64,000 nucleotides of DNA, taken from Mya arenaria. Its lineage: Eukaryota; Mollusca; Bivalvia; Myida; Myidae. A model generated the notes under the pieces. The model ran no database searches, was not told where the DNA came from, and worked only from the letters and a program-made list of their open reading frames with translations. Both the position numbers and the translations under genes were made by a program. Below, one piece after another: positions 45,401 to 57,330 of the stretch. The DNA lies in the NCBI RefSeq assembly GCF_026914265.1, contig NC_069123.1, forward strand, positions 48,182,949-48,246,948. The letters run 5' to 3'. Within the stretch, counting starts at the first letter, position 1, and every line of letters begins with the position of its first letter.

Positions 45401-45816
45401 AGAAAACATGTTTAAAATCCAATGAGTATCCGCATTTGTTTTTGCTAACACATTTGACCTTCCAAATTTTCATTCATTGAATGGCAGTGTAGTAATTTGG
45501 TTATGTATTCATGCCCCGCTTAAAATAAAAGTGTTTTCGTTAATTTTTGGAACATAATGTGCACTTCATTGATTACTGTTCATAAAAGCTTTGCACTAAA
45601 AAACGAGCGAATAATAAAAAATCAGAATGAATAGCAGAGAACTATTTGTCAACAAACAAGAAATAGAAAAGTTTACAGCTATAATTTTGCGTGAGGGGCG
45701 CCCCACGGGTAGCGGCGAAAATATTGCCCTTTTCAAAAAGGGGTAATTAAGAAAAATATATAAAAAAAAAACTAATAAAACACCGAAAATAAGTATAAAA
45801 GAAACAGAAAAATGGT
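45401..45816. other. No gene recognised
   Basis: Short frames only. A GC-rich island gaggggcgccccacgggtag near 45700 stands out but could not be assigned. Confidence 0.4.
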
Positions 45817-45949
45817 TTATTTCAGTGTAAGATTGTATTTAATTTCACTCGTGATCATAGAAAAACTATATTTTCACTCGTTCGCCACTCGTGAAAATGT
45901 GTTTTTCGATGACACTCGTGAAATAAAATACGATCTTACACTGAAAAAA
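45817..45949. repeat. Foldback MITE, about 130 bp
   Basis: The left end ttcagtgtaagattgtattt and aatttcactcgtgatcatag pair with the right end cactcgtgaaataaaatacg and atcttacactgaa. The arms are about 55 bases with few mismatches and the loop is very short. The whole element is nearly one hairpin. No coding capacity. Confidence 0.8.
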
Positions 45950-46547
45950 GACACAAATATCCTCTATATATAACTTACATAATAGTTAGATGGTTCGCCA
46001 TTTACCCTAACACACAAATTAATACAATTTACTGATATTTTACCATCTTTTGAAATTACTGCCAATAGTATATGTTATAAGTTTTGACAAAAGACATCTT
46101 AGTGAAAATTTTCAACTTAGTGAGAATTTTATAATTTTTGACAACGATTATTTTAAATACCAGCTACTTTTCACCATATTTATTCATATGCATATATTGT
46201 TTAGACCATCTTCTTGCTTATTTTCATATTGTTATTGTACAAACGTTTTTCGTTTTCTTAAAATTCAAATAAGAAAAAAGGCAATTTGTTTACTTAGTCA
46301 AAAATTGTTAGTAAGATGCTTATTGATTACGGTCCGAGACAGAATCAAATGCAGCTTCAAGGTCAATAATTGCAGGGAAAACTTTCTTCATTTTAGCTTT
46401 TCATATTTTTATATTTACACCCCAACTTCCATTCCTTAAATGAACTGCCTTTCGGCAATTGCGTTTATCAATCGATGAACGCAACATCTTCGGATATGTT
46501 CGGATCGCAATTCATCGCATAACAATATACATGAAAACTATTATATA
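45950..46547. other. No gene recognised
   Basis: AT-rich sequence. A plus-strand frame at 46050-46439 has no start context or domain and looks like composition. The 46430-46520 stretch may be a short dispersed repeat. Confidence 0.4.
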
Positions 46548-46572
46548 GATAGATAGATAGATAGATTTATTC

Positions 46573-46679
<107 letters not shown>

Positions 46680-47959
46680 ATAGTAACAAACCAAATGTCT
46701 CATAAAGTTATAACACAGACTGATTAACAAAGTATTAGTGATGATATATATACTAAAGCACAACATCATTAGAATGCTTTGGATACATACGTGCGTTAAT
46801 AAAGATTTAATTCAATGTGACAAATATATAACACAGGATAACCCATTAAAGTTATTCAACTTATTTCCAATGGGGTCCTTATGACAAATGTGATTATTTG
46901 CCCAGATCTCAGTTGTAAGCTTTTTAAATTAGGTTTTCTTATACAAAAGTAACATGCATGTACTCTTGACCAGTTAAAGAATGATTAAATGTTTGAGATC
47001 GAACTTTTACTGTTATAATGCAACCGATTGTTAAAACCATATGACACTTAAGCATAATATGACAAAAATCTTAGAACTGATATGTATGCAATATTAAATG
47101 AATAATAATTAATAAAATAGGAAATCTTCCATTCCTGCACATTTCATACCAACAATGAGATGTGATTTCACCTCTTTTTTAAAGGTATTCTTATTTTTCA
47201 ATTCTTTTAACTTTATTGGAAGACTGTTCCAGTCCTGGATTGCTTGATAAAAGAAAGTATTTAGTATAAAACTGTCAGCCTGTGGCACTTTAAAATTTCC
47301 AGCACTATGTCTACTGTTGTAAGAATGTGTGGATGAGATTAAAGTAAAATGTTCATGTAAATATGATGGGCATTTGCTATTAAAGATTTTATGTACATGG
47401 TTTAGTCGTGGTTGCTTTATCCTATTGTCTATATTAAGCCATCCAATGTCATTGAAAGCTGAGACTTTCAGGGAAGTTCTACAATCATAGCCATAAATAA
47501 ATCTGACAACTTTGTTCTGAGTGACCTGTAATCTGTTCTTGAATTGTTTAGATATACCACTGTACCAAGATGTCGATGCATAGTCAAAATGACATTGTAT
47601 TAATGAGTTGCAACACAATCTTTTCATACCTAAAACACGATTTTGTCTATATGAATTTTTTAACCTAGAATTAACTTTACTGACAATATTGTTAACAATA
47701 GATGCAGCACTGAGATCATTGTCCAGTATACTTCCAAGATATTTGACGGATTGTTTAGGTTTTATGATATGGCCATTGCAGTTTACATTAAAGCTATCAA
47801 TTTTTGTTAGTTTCCTTTTAGACCCAAATAAAATACATTCTGTTTTTCCAAGATGTAAAGACAGTTTGTTGTCAACTAACCACTTACTACAGTTTTCAAG
47901 TTCCTTGCCGAGTACATTACTAATAACAGACGGGTCTTTGTGTGAGAAAAGGATAGCAC

Positions 47960-49167
47960 TAGGGATGGAAACCGGATACCAAATCGGTATCCGGATACTC
48001 GTATCAAATTGTTTTCATAATAAGTAAATTTCCTTATATGTCACCCACCTTCTGTTATTTGACATAAGTGTCCACTTAATTTATAATTCGTCATATGGCA
48101 ATTTCACTTTTTCATTCATTCTTTCTCAGTCTTAATAATTTATAATGTATTAATCAAAGCTAAACAACTCATTTTACGTCATAAAACTCATGATGAATAC
48201 CACATAAACACCTCGCGATTTTGATAGTCACTTCGGCCGAGGTGGTTGCTTGGTTACTGCCACGTGCTTTCGAGTTTGTTATTTATCAGCAGGTTTCATG
48301 TTAAATGACGCTTTGATTATTTGATAGTCGATTGTAATTTTAGTTCATTATATTGTTTGATTTAATTTAATACCTACAATTTCGTCTGCCTCATGGTGGA
48401 CTTTAAAGGCGTAGTCGGTGGACTGCATACGGGGTGTTTTTTCATGTGATTTGAAGTTCCACCACAATATACCAGTTTAACCTTACACAGTTGACACACA
48501 ACACTTTTACCATCCTCGGATTTTGTGAAATACTTCCAAAAACTTGAAGTCAATGTTGGAGGCATATTTCCGTTGTCGTGATACAGGAATAACGATTAAT
48601 AATTCAAAACACAATTACAAGATGCAAAATGATGGAAATTCGATTGAAAAGTGAAAAGATAAACAAATTTGTTTTTATATTTATTGTTCAGATAGCAATA
48701 ATTTCTTCATGCATATTCATCAAAAATACGATTGGTCATTAATAGCTTTGATTGCACGACCCTTATCTTGTGATTGGACGATCAATTCCTGCGGATTAAT
48801 AATCAATCCGTTTAATATCAACTAGTGCCAATTAGTGTCAATTAAGCACATCTGATATCATAAAACAACACTTGTCATTGTAAACAAGGTCATAGAACTT
48901 CACAGGGTGCTGCACAAGGACACAATATCACGCCTTGTGCAAACACCAAATTAGCAGACGATTTGTGACACATACCCACTTCGCGACAGACACTGTTGAT
49001 CACCTGAAATATTTCATCTGAAAAGTTTTATAACAATTGCTATGTCTCTGCTAAGCTATTTCATCAAAATTTTAATTCTTAACGAATATTCGAATACCCA
49101 TTTTGGTATCCGAATACTTGCGTGATATCCGGATATCCGGATACTCGGATATCCGCTTCCATCCCTA
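47960..49167. mobile_element. 1208-bp hAT element
   Basis: Terminal inverted repeats: the left end tagggatggaaaccggatac pairs with the right end gatatccgcttccatcccta (TAGGGATGGAA plus a looser extension rich in ggatatcc or ggatacc words). A perfect 8-bp target duplication gatagcac lies at 47952-47959 and 49168-49175, the hAT hallmark. It is inserted in the reverse-transcriptase ADD region of the minus-strand LINE. Only a short BED-finger frame remains inside, so the element is non-autonomous. Confidence 0.93.
48374..48565 (-). CDS. BED-type zinc finger remnant of the hAT transposase
   Basis: A 63-residue frame with SSFWKYFTKSEDGKSVVCQL, then CKVKL and GGTSNHMKKH. This is the BED finger (aromatic FWKYF, CxxC, HxxxxH-type ending) that opens ZBED/hAT transposases and binds the element's ends. 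The catalytic DDE/RW core and the C-terminal dimerisation region are missing, so the protein could at most bind DNA. Confidence 0.7.
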   Translation of the reverse strand: MPPTLTSSFWKYFTKSEDGKSVVCQLCKVKLVYCGGTSNHMKKHPVCSPPTTPLKSTMRQTKL

Positions 49168-51367
49168 GATAGCACTATCATCTGCATATAATATTAATTT
49201 ACATTTTTCACTTATGGTTATACTCATATCATTGACATTGCATAAAAAAGGAACGGTCCAAGTATGCTTCCTTGAGGAACGCCACAAGAGATGTTCATGA
49301 ATTGAGACGTTGTATTATTTACATTGACAACTTGTTTACGTCCAGATAAATACGATAAAAACCACTCAATTGAATCAACACCAATTTCTTTTAACTTCTG
49401 ACATAGAATTTTGTGATCTACGGTATCAAACGCCTTTTGAAGATCCAGCATAATCATTCCTGTATATAGACCTTTGGAATTTTGATCTTTTATATGGTCG
49501 GTCACATGAATTAGGCAGGTGTCAATTGAATAGTTACATTTAAAACCACTCTGAAGTTCGTATAATAATCCATGTTTAACAAGAAAAGATTCTAGTTGGT
49601 TGTATACAACTCTTTCTAAGATTTTTGAAACTATACATAGTATGCTTACAGGTCGATAGTTTGAAACATCAGATCTATTGTATTTCTTAAACAATGGTTT
49701 AACTTTAGCATTTTTGAGTTCAGATGGTACAATGTTACTTGTGATAGAGCTGTTTATCAGAAATGTTACTGGTATTTTTAAAAATGGTGCAGCATCTTGC
49801 AGGAATGTTATCGAACCCTGTGCTTTTTGAACAATTTAGTTTACATAGTTCCTTGTAAATGTATTCTTCACTAACAGTGTGAAGTTTAAATTTAACAGAG
49901 TCGGGATTTCTATCTTTATAAAATCGTTTAAAACAGTCAGACTCATATTTAAACAAATTGAAGGGCAAAGGTAGTTTTTTTACTAAAGTTGAGGCTACAG
50001 TAGTAAAAAAAGTATCAAAGTGATTTGCAATCTTACATGGTTCAAAACAATTTTCATCATCAATGTTGAAAACAATATTTGGAGAAGATTTTTTAAATCT
50101 GACCACAGCTTTTTTGGATCATTTTTATTTTCTTCCAGCTTGTTCGACATATATTCTGATTTGGCCTTAATTACTTCTTTCTGAACAAGGTTTCTGTTAA
50201 ACGATATTTATCTAACATCTCCTTTTTTTTTAATTTGAAATAAAAAGCATCTCTTTGACTGATGAGTTCCAGAATGTTAGAATCTAACCATGGTTCGCTT
50301 CTTTGTTTTAGTCTGACTTCCTTAACAGGAGCAACAGTGTTCAAGACTGACATAAATGTTTCTTTAAAAGATAGCAATGAATCTTCTACATTTTTTGCAA
50401 TAAACATGTTTGACCAATCGCACAGATCAAGTTTGTGAATAAAATGATCTACATTGTAATGTTTCAAAGACCTTATAACAACATTCTTATGCTTAGTATA
50501 CGTCCCTTTCTGTGTTTTACGCGTACAAAATACAGGCAAATGATCACTGAGACCTATCGGAAGCGTACCAGACTGAACAATCTTGTCTTGATGGCTACAT
50601 TAAATGTGATCTAACACAGAAGAGGAGGACTCTGAGATTCTGGTAGGGTCATTTATGATCTGTTTTATATTAAAGATATTTAGAACTTGTTCAAACCTTT
50701 TAAAAAGAGCTGATTTCTTTGCAAAAAAACAAATGTTGAAATCACCAATGATGTACCATTCTGTGTCAGATCTAACCATAGATAAAACATTTTCAAAAAT
50801 ATCAACAAAATCTGTTTGTTTAAGTGGTCTATAACATGACCCTATTAAAATAGGTTTGTTTTTTGGTAATAAAATATCAGCCCAAACTGCTTCAAGATTG
50901 TCCTTTTCTAGGTCCCGTCTTTCGGTGAACGCCAGATCTTCATTAATGTATAAGCATACTCCACCACCTTGTCTGTTACGGTCCTTTCTGATCACATTGT
51001 ATCCACGGATTTGTATTTCCGAGTCCATAACTGAATTGTCCATTCAGGTCTCTGAAAACGCTATGGCTGCAAATCTATATTTTGACATTAAATGTCTCAC
51101 TTCGGGCAACTTTGGTAAAAGAGATCGTATGTTGAAATGAATAAAATGAAGTCCTTTAAGTTCAAAGCAGTTAAAATTACTACACGATTCAGCAAAACTA
51201 TTGTCATGTAAATATGGCAGAATTCTATCATGAATATCGTTTAAATCATCACAAAGATAAAAAGGTAATAATTTAAAAGTACATATCCGACAAGTGAAAT
51301 AGAAAGATCCATTACAGTTGCATACGTTTGAGTAAAAAGAATCACTAATATAACCAGAGCATCTTAT

Positions 51368-51571
51368 ATGTGTCCGGATTTCACAAAAATCACAGTTGGC
51401 GGCTTTACCACGGGCAGTTACACCTTTTCAATGATATATATATATCAATATATTGATCTTGATATTGCTTGTCCGGATTTCACAAAAATCACAGTTGGTG
51501 GCTTTACTACGGGCAGTTACACCTTTTCAATGATATATATATATATCAATATATTGATCTTGATATTGCTT
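51368..51571. repeat. Tandem duplication, about 100-bp unit, two copies
   Basis: tgtccggatttcacaaaaat, cacagttggcggctttacca, then cacgggcagttacacctttt and a TA-rich end recur once with two substitutions and a slightly longer TA tract. It lies at the 5' end of the LINE. Confidence 0.93.
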
Positions 51572-51949
51572 GTATTGTGTTAGCAGGTCCCGCAAAATAT
51601 TAATCAACATTTTAGAAAGTGTTAATTCATTATATTTTAAATGTATTGTTGCCATAGGTGTTTCAATTTTACGTTTAAAAGTGATTTCAAGTTGTCGATC
51701 TTTTCCCGCGTTATTGTGACGTCATTTGAAAAAAATGTTTCCGGTTACAGTCGGGTCGTTCTATTAACAGAATGGGTAAGAAAGGATTAAATAAAGGTTT
51801 TCTCAACCCCGCAATTCATTCCTTATATAAAACAGTGGTGCACACACATTTTATCATTTTTTGAGCGAAATCCAGCGTGAAAATGATTTATTAGGTCCTT
51901 ATTTTCAGCAAATATCTGCAGACATTTTATTCAAAGCAGTGATGAATCA
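51572..51949. other. No gene recognised
   Basis: Short frames only. One CRE-like tgacgtcat lies near 51717. Confidence 0.4.
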
Positions 51950-52640
51950 TTAACCTAAACAATTTAAAAGTCTGATCGCCCCATAATTTTCTGCACCAAG
52001 TCGGCTAACCTTATTTTTGAGCATTGTTTGAATAATTTCCTTTGTCCGTGTTTCAGGGACATAACCAGTCTCTAACACTATCTTCATCACATATATATAT
52101 TTCAAAAAAGTATATTGTATGTGTTCCTTTAGAAATAAATCTACGCCACCAGCCTTACCATTATTCAAATCTTTAACAACTTTTTTTGTATTTCTTCCTT
52201 AGTTATTGGAGCGTTAAGAAGATTATCAATATGATCCTGTGTCTTCAAAGGTGAATTATCATTTGTGTTTTTTTGCATCGTTTTCAACAGATGTTTTTGA
52301 AATGACTATGTAGGACTTTAAATGATGCCACAACATTATATTTGCTTCACCATTTAATTTTTCCATTATTGCTTTAAATTTCTCAAGTTTTTGTCATTTA
52401 CATTGTTTTATAATTTTTAAATTTTGAACCGAGAGTTTTCCTAAAGTTTTTTCTTTCACTATGTAATGATTGTTAGTTTGTATAATTCTTCTTTAATTTG
52501 TAGGTATATTTTACTTGCTGAGAATTTTGTCTGGCTTTTTACAATTATGATTGTATCAATTTTTCTGTTGTTGCTCTGTTATCTAGGATTGCATTATTGT
52601 CCCTAAAACGTTAAAAAACAATTTTGCACTGTCAGCAAAC
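51950..52640 (-). mobile_element. LINE fragment (linker and early RT)
   Basis: The minus strand at 51950-52168 reads NNGKAGGVDLFLKE, TGYVPETRTKEIIQ and NKVSRLGAENYGAIRLLNCL. These correspond to NGKAxGxD, VPxxW..G.I, and KG...d.ENYRGITLL in LINE reverse transcriptases. Upstream to about 52640 there is weaker linker similarity (QKLEKFKAIMEKLNGEANIM). The fragment lacks the catalytic boxes. Confidence 0.6.
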
Positions 52641-53501
52641 ATATTAGATTATTCATTGGTAATGATATGGATGGTTGGATGGATGGATGGATTGGATGGA
52701 TGGATGGGTAATTAGGTGTAAGAATTGATTGATGGGTGGGTCAAATCTCTTCAAGCGTAACACCATTACTATTCATTATATCTTCTAATTTCACATCAAC
52801 TGAACACATTTTAGGTCCATCAATATTTTCGACAAATAGCTTAGATTTGGTGTTGTCCCACATAGTTTGTATGTTTATATGAAGTGTGAGAGATATCGGA
52901 CAGTGGCCGTCGGACATCATCGGACAGATATCTACTACCTCAAACAGGTCGGTAAATTGTGTTGTCCCTTCATATTTTGTATGTTTATATGAAGTGTGAG
53001 CGATATCGGACAGTGGCCGTCGGACATCATCGGACAGATATCAACTACCTCAAACAGGTCGATAAATTTAGTCATACCATTAAATATACATGTATTCAAT
53101 TTTTTCTTCAATAACAATAAAAAATATACATAATACATAATTTTCAACTGGTTTATGGCTTCTATTTTTTTCTATACTCCAGTTTGTATTTTCAAGCATT
53201 TTGATTTCAGACATCCTCGTAAATATCTAACAATTAAAGCTCATTAAAATATGAAAATCAACTTCTATAAGATCTTAACAGTTTCTACAGTAACAGTTAA
53301 AACACAGTTGTTTTTTTAAAACAGTGTCCGTTTCACTTTCATGGCAATATCAGCAAATATATGCTATAAGCCAAAATCAAATTTAACAAATAAGACAATA
53401 AAAGGAAACATGATAAAGGGCATAACTAGCACACTGAAATAGCTATAATGTTGTCTTTAACGACTAGCTTAACTCTGCTTAATGTAGATAAGTGATTTTT
53501 A
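52641..53501. repeat. Repeated segment shared with 18750-19911, with internal 110-bp duplication
   Basis: (TGGA)n-like tract at 52666-52740, then cattactattcat, gaacacattttaggt and tagcttagatttggtgttgt as near 18830-18930. Here the block with gtttatatgaagtgtgag, gatatcggacagtggccgtc and ctcaaacaggtc is doubled with a 110-bp period (52850-53070); it is single near 18990. Confidence 0.75.
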
Positions 53502-53705
53502 TATGCCTTTAAGGCTTGTTATCTAAGTTTGGAGATCTTGTTGATAAATATATTAGCACTTTAAGATATATTGATGATATTCCAAGTTTGCATAATCCGG
53601 TGTTTACAGATGATATTAAATCGATATAAGCTTCACAATTGCAACTTAATAAATCTAATACATCCGATTTAAAAGCATCCTATTTAGATCTGCTACTCGA
53701 AGTTT
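53502..53705 (+). mobile_element. Retroelement RT remnant, second copy
   Basis: About 200 bases match 19912-20110 closely (gcctttaaggcttgttatct, gatatattgatgatattcca, aagcatcctatttagatct). It covers only the RYIDD to SYLDL part. It is broken and much shorter than the first copy. Confidence 0.7.
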
Positions 53706-53815
53706 AACAGCATCATTGAAAGTACCATTGTTGTCAAATTTAATACCCAAGTCTCTTAAATGGTCAACTATGTTTATGTTCTGACTATTCAATGACAATG
53801 CACACAAAGCTATTG
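53705..53815 (-). mobile_element. Short LINE RT thumb fragment
   Basis: The minus strand reads ALSLNSQNINIVDHLRDLG and IKFDNNGTFNDAV, which resembles the Y/DLG..xDNNGTF region after the FADD box of LINE reverse transcriptases. It abuts the preceding remnant. Confidence 0.45.
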
Positions 53816-54483
53816 CCTTTTCTTGTGAACATTATTTACATAGCTTTTACATATACTTGAATTGATATACTAGTATGCGGATTATTTTCTAATTTCTAAC
53901 CTTGGAAAGTTGTACCATATCAGTACATGGCCTACTTTCCATCTTTGTAGGCTATGCTAACTTGATCTTCGTAATGGTTAAAGTCCCTACATGTTTAAAT
54001 GATGTAAATATTTTTTGGTAAATACATCCAAATAATATAACTTTTATCAACCATTTTTAACATTTTTTAATCACTAGGATGATAAAAAATGCACTAATCG
54101 CTATCACAAAATTTCTTAACGCCAATGTGTTGTTTCTCGAGGTCTGCCCACGCCCATTGGCTGTATGATAGCTTGATCCCGCCTTGACACCATCACGACT
54201 TAAATTGTGTTTGAATGCCAAAAGTGACATGAGATAGAAGTGACAGCAATTCGAAGTCAATCCAGACATAGGAAGACTTGAAAAAACAGAGTGAGATACA
54301 AGAGTTCCGGGTACGATATCCTAGCCCTCTTGGTTCTTTAATTTGCTCGGTATAAGGCACTGGTACACGGGATATCACTTACCTATGTTGAGCCGGTACT
54401 GTGTATGCCGACCGGTAGACAATGGACTCCGCTATATAAACGTATACGGGATATACGGTACGACTTAGCAAAACAAACTTGCA
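53816..54483. other. No gene recognised
   Basis: 54290-54420 looks like an anonymous dispersed repeat (gagttccgggtacgatatcc, ggcactggtacacgggatat). Nothing else is supported. Confidence 0.35.
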
Positions 54484-54768
54484 TCACATTTGTATTAGAA
54501 ATAGAAGCTTAATTTTCTTCTTGTGAAATTTCATTAGAAATTGGTTAATCCGTTTATAACATTTAAAACAAAAATATTCTGTAATCTGTAACCTCTGATA
54601 TTTTAAGCTGTGCATTTTACACCACATATATCTCTCGTCACATAGAGCTTCAATCGGAACACCTATGACCAAATCCAACAGAATTGACTGTCTCGAAGCT
54701 TGCCGGAGATGGCCGAGTTGTAACCATTGATAGAGCTCCTCGAGTAGCATTACGTCGATATTTTGCAT
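54484..54768 (-). CDS. Candidate first exon or small gene, unknown
   Basis: A 94-codon frame beginning MQNIDVMLLEELYQWLQLG, then HLRQASRQSILLDLVIGVPI and DERYMWCKMHSLKYQRLQ. The first 50 codons have a more GC-balanced, protein-like composition than the surroundings; the last 25 are Lys- and Phe-rich and may be intron read-through. No family is recognised. A donor-like word (gtgtaaaatg) lies near the YMW residues. Evidence is weak. Confidence 0.22.
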   Translation of the reverse strand: MQNIDVMLLEELYQWLQLGHLRQASRQSILLDLVIGVPIEALCDERYMWCKMHSLKYQRLQITEYFCFKCYKRINQFLMKFHKKKIKLLFLIQM

Positions 54769-54837
54769 ATCCAGCTCCCCACTTCCGGTTATGACTCTAA
54801 TATTCGCAGTCGCTAATCAGAACATAAACCATAAATT

Positions 54838-55492
54838 TATCATTGTTTTAGAAGAATTGGCATGTATCAATGGTTTGAAATAGAAACCAATTTTAGGCCG
54901 CTAGGCTGCTAGGCCGCTAGGCTGCTAGGCCGCCAGGCCGCTAACTTCACGCCGCTGGGCCGCTGAACTGCTTGATTGACTATTTTGAAAAAGAAGTAAA
55001 GATAATTGCTTCAGAGTGATCATTTGGGCATAAAAACAGTAAATATATCATTGTTTAAGAAGAAAAGGCATGTATACATACCTTGAAATAGGATGCCATA
55101 TTAGGCCGCTAGTCCGCTAACTTCACGCCGCTATGCCGCTGAATCGCTGGTTCGACTTTTTTGAAAAAATATTGAAAATCGCTTCAAATTGATAATTTAT
55201 TAATAAAAACAGCAAATATAGCATTGTTTTTAGAAGAGCAGGCATGTTTGCATGCTTTATATAGATAAATGTTTGATCGACTTCTTTGAAAAAAAAGAGT
55301 TAAAAATCGCTTTAAAATGATATTTTGTGCATAAAAACAATTAGTATATCATTGTTTAAGAAGAAAAAGGCATGTATTAATTCTTTAAAATAAGATACCA
55401 TATTAGGCCGCTAGGCCGCTAACTTCACGCCGCTAGGCCGCTAGGCCGCTAGACCGCTAACTTCACACCGCTAGGCCCCTAACTTCACGTAC
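54838..55492. repeat. Composite tandem repeat with GCCGCTAG blocks
   Basis: Four spacer units each contain cattgtttaagaagaaaagg plus catgtat (54841, 55052, 55223 and 55351; periods 211, 171 and 128). Three are followed by GC-rich blocks of the 8-mer gccgctag (ttaggccgctaggccgctaa, cttcacgccgct) at 54894-54972, 55102-55150 and 55404-55490. The third unit has lost its GC block. It is a two-level repeat in otherwise AT-rich DNA. Confidence 0.85.
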
Positions 55493-56068
55493 ATAATAAC
55501 TTAACATCTGTACTAACTATTATGCCTTAACATTTACCATTGCTGAATCAAAATGTCGAATGATTGCTCACTCGGCGGTGGCAAAATTCAAACAAGGCTG
55601 GCGCGCCTGGAATGTTGGGGCATTGCTAGTTTCTTGTGTGATATGCCATTATTCTAAAAAGAATTAAGGTAAGTGCATATTTTCCTAACATAACCGTACA
55701 CATGCTGGGACATATCAATATTAATTTATATTAACAATATTATAACAGTGTATTTAATAGCTGAAAATGCAAAAATATTAAATTATTGGTGAATTCTAAC
55801 GATTTACTGTGATCTACTATAGTCTCACAAGGTAGCAAAACCGTGTTTTCTGCACATTTCTTTAGAATCAAACTCCGTATCCTTCATACGTAGCATTGTG
55901 TTCGACATTTGTTCATCCTTTTTGGTATATTAAAACAATTGTATTTAATGTGTTGATTCTTATTTGGGAGAAATAGTGTATCTTTAAGTTCTGACAGAAC
56001 TACATGGCCAGTAAAGTGAAGACGTACTACATATTTCAAACGTAAAGCATCATTCCACATCATCAGCT
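55493..56068. other. No gene recognised
   Basis: Short frames only, with no motif. Confidence 0.45.
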
Positions 56069-56336
56069 TGATGGTTGTGTCACAATGCTTTTCTGCTAAT
56101 CACTTAATTACGGAACAAAATAATCACAAAACACTGTTAATAGGGAAAAGTAAAAAAGTAAAACCACAATAATAATGTCGCACATATGCTATCTGTAATT
56201 TGTCACTTGATGGTTGTGTCACAATGCTTTTCTGCTAATTACTTAATTATGGAACAAAATAATTACAAAACACTGTTAATAGAGGAAAAAGTAAAACCAC
56301 AACATGTGGCACATATGCTATCTGTAATTTGTCACT
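56069..56336. repeat. Tandem duplication, 139-bp period, two copies
   Basis: gatggttgtgtcacaatgct, tttctgctaat.acttaatta, then aaacactgttaatag and gctatctgtaatttgtcact are repeated. The second copy is about 12 bases shorter in an A-rich stretch. Confidence 0.92.
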
Positions 56337-57055
56337 GAATCTTTAATAGAGAGTGCCAAATATCAACACATTACCATTGCGATGTTAAACGAGAAGTTCT
56401 CAGATATTACTTAGAAGTTCTTAAAATGCCTAAAAGCAGTGAAAATTGACCATGAAATAAAGAAACCTCTCGGTATAGATGTTTGTTATTTGACGTTTAC
56501 AAGCCAAATTCAAATAGTTTTGTTAAAACCCTGCCTTTGCTCGTGAGCCAACTACTTTACAACAAGTTTACTAATGTTTTGAAGCCAAGCACCACATTTG
56601 TGTTGATGTCTGTAGATCTGGACATGTCTATACTCGTTAAACTAATACTTTATCGTGTTAAACTGAGGTTATTTATATCATGAACAGGTTAAACCGTTAC
56701 CGTTCCTGTGAAACTAGCATTGTTTACGTCTCACTTTGGCTACTATATCCGGATTATGATGATCCATCGTGATAAAACAAACAACGCGTATGTCACCTTT
56801 ATGCTATTCTGCCTCTCTGTCTAATAAAGGTGGTGTTAGAATCTGGAAAAGTGGTGCTAGACTGCTTGGATCAAATGGTACACGGCATGATTGACATCTT
56901 ACATTACTTAACATTTAGACTTAGTCGAACTCCACATACATTTAAATATGTTATGTACTTAACAACACCAATCTGAAATGTTTGATGTTCCACGAATTCT
57001 TATACATTATTGATCATCCCATTCGGAAAGTATTATATGGTAATAACTATAGTTG
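56337..57055. other. No gene recognised
   Basis: A plus-strand frame at 56483-56683 has no start context or domain. Nothing supported. Confidence 0.4.
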
Positions 57056-57330
57056 GCCCCAAGTCAATGCGTGCATAATGACATCACACAGCAGACCTTG
57101 CATAACATGGTGGAGGTGCCATTCAACATGCCAGTGATCACATACACAATTATCACTTCGTTGTTGAGAACATCCATTTGAAATGGGACATGGGTCTCTC
57201 GGGCCATCATTTAAGTGTGGTTTTGTGGTGATTGTTTCTATTTGTAGATTGGAATATGCATTTTTATAATCAGCTAGTTGCTTTAATTCACTTTTCCTAA
57301 TTATGTCATAGCTTTTAATTCTTAAGTACT
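57056..57330 (-). CDS. Candidate terminal exon, cysteine- and histidine-rich
   Basis: A start-less open frame of about 90 codons ends in TAG at 57056. It reads SYDIIRKSELKQLADYKNAY, SNLQIETITTKPHLNDGPRD, PCPISNGCSQQRSDNCVCDH and WHVEWHLHHVMQGLLCDV. Charged early residues and clustered Cys and His give a protein-like look. No domain is recognised, and the acceptor (an ATTAG near 57302) has a poor pyrimidine tract. It could be a last exon of a small secreted protein or chance. Confidence 0.2.

Noticed and set aside
46050-46439. 129-codon plus-strand frame as a gene
   Set aside because: Composition rich in Phe, Ile and Lys as expected from AT-rich DNA, with no motif or start context.
53502-53705. 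Two short RT remnants as host genes
   Set aside because: They are broken, repeated and match a mobile-element reverse transcriptase.
54700-54760. tRNA-like words (gatggccgagttg) as a tRNA gene
   Set aside because: No cloverleaf with acceptor and T arms could be drawn.
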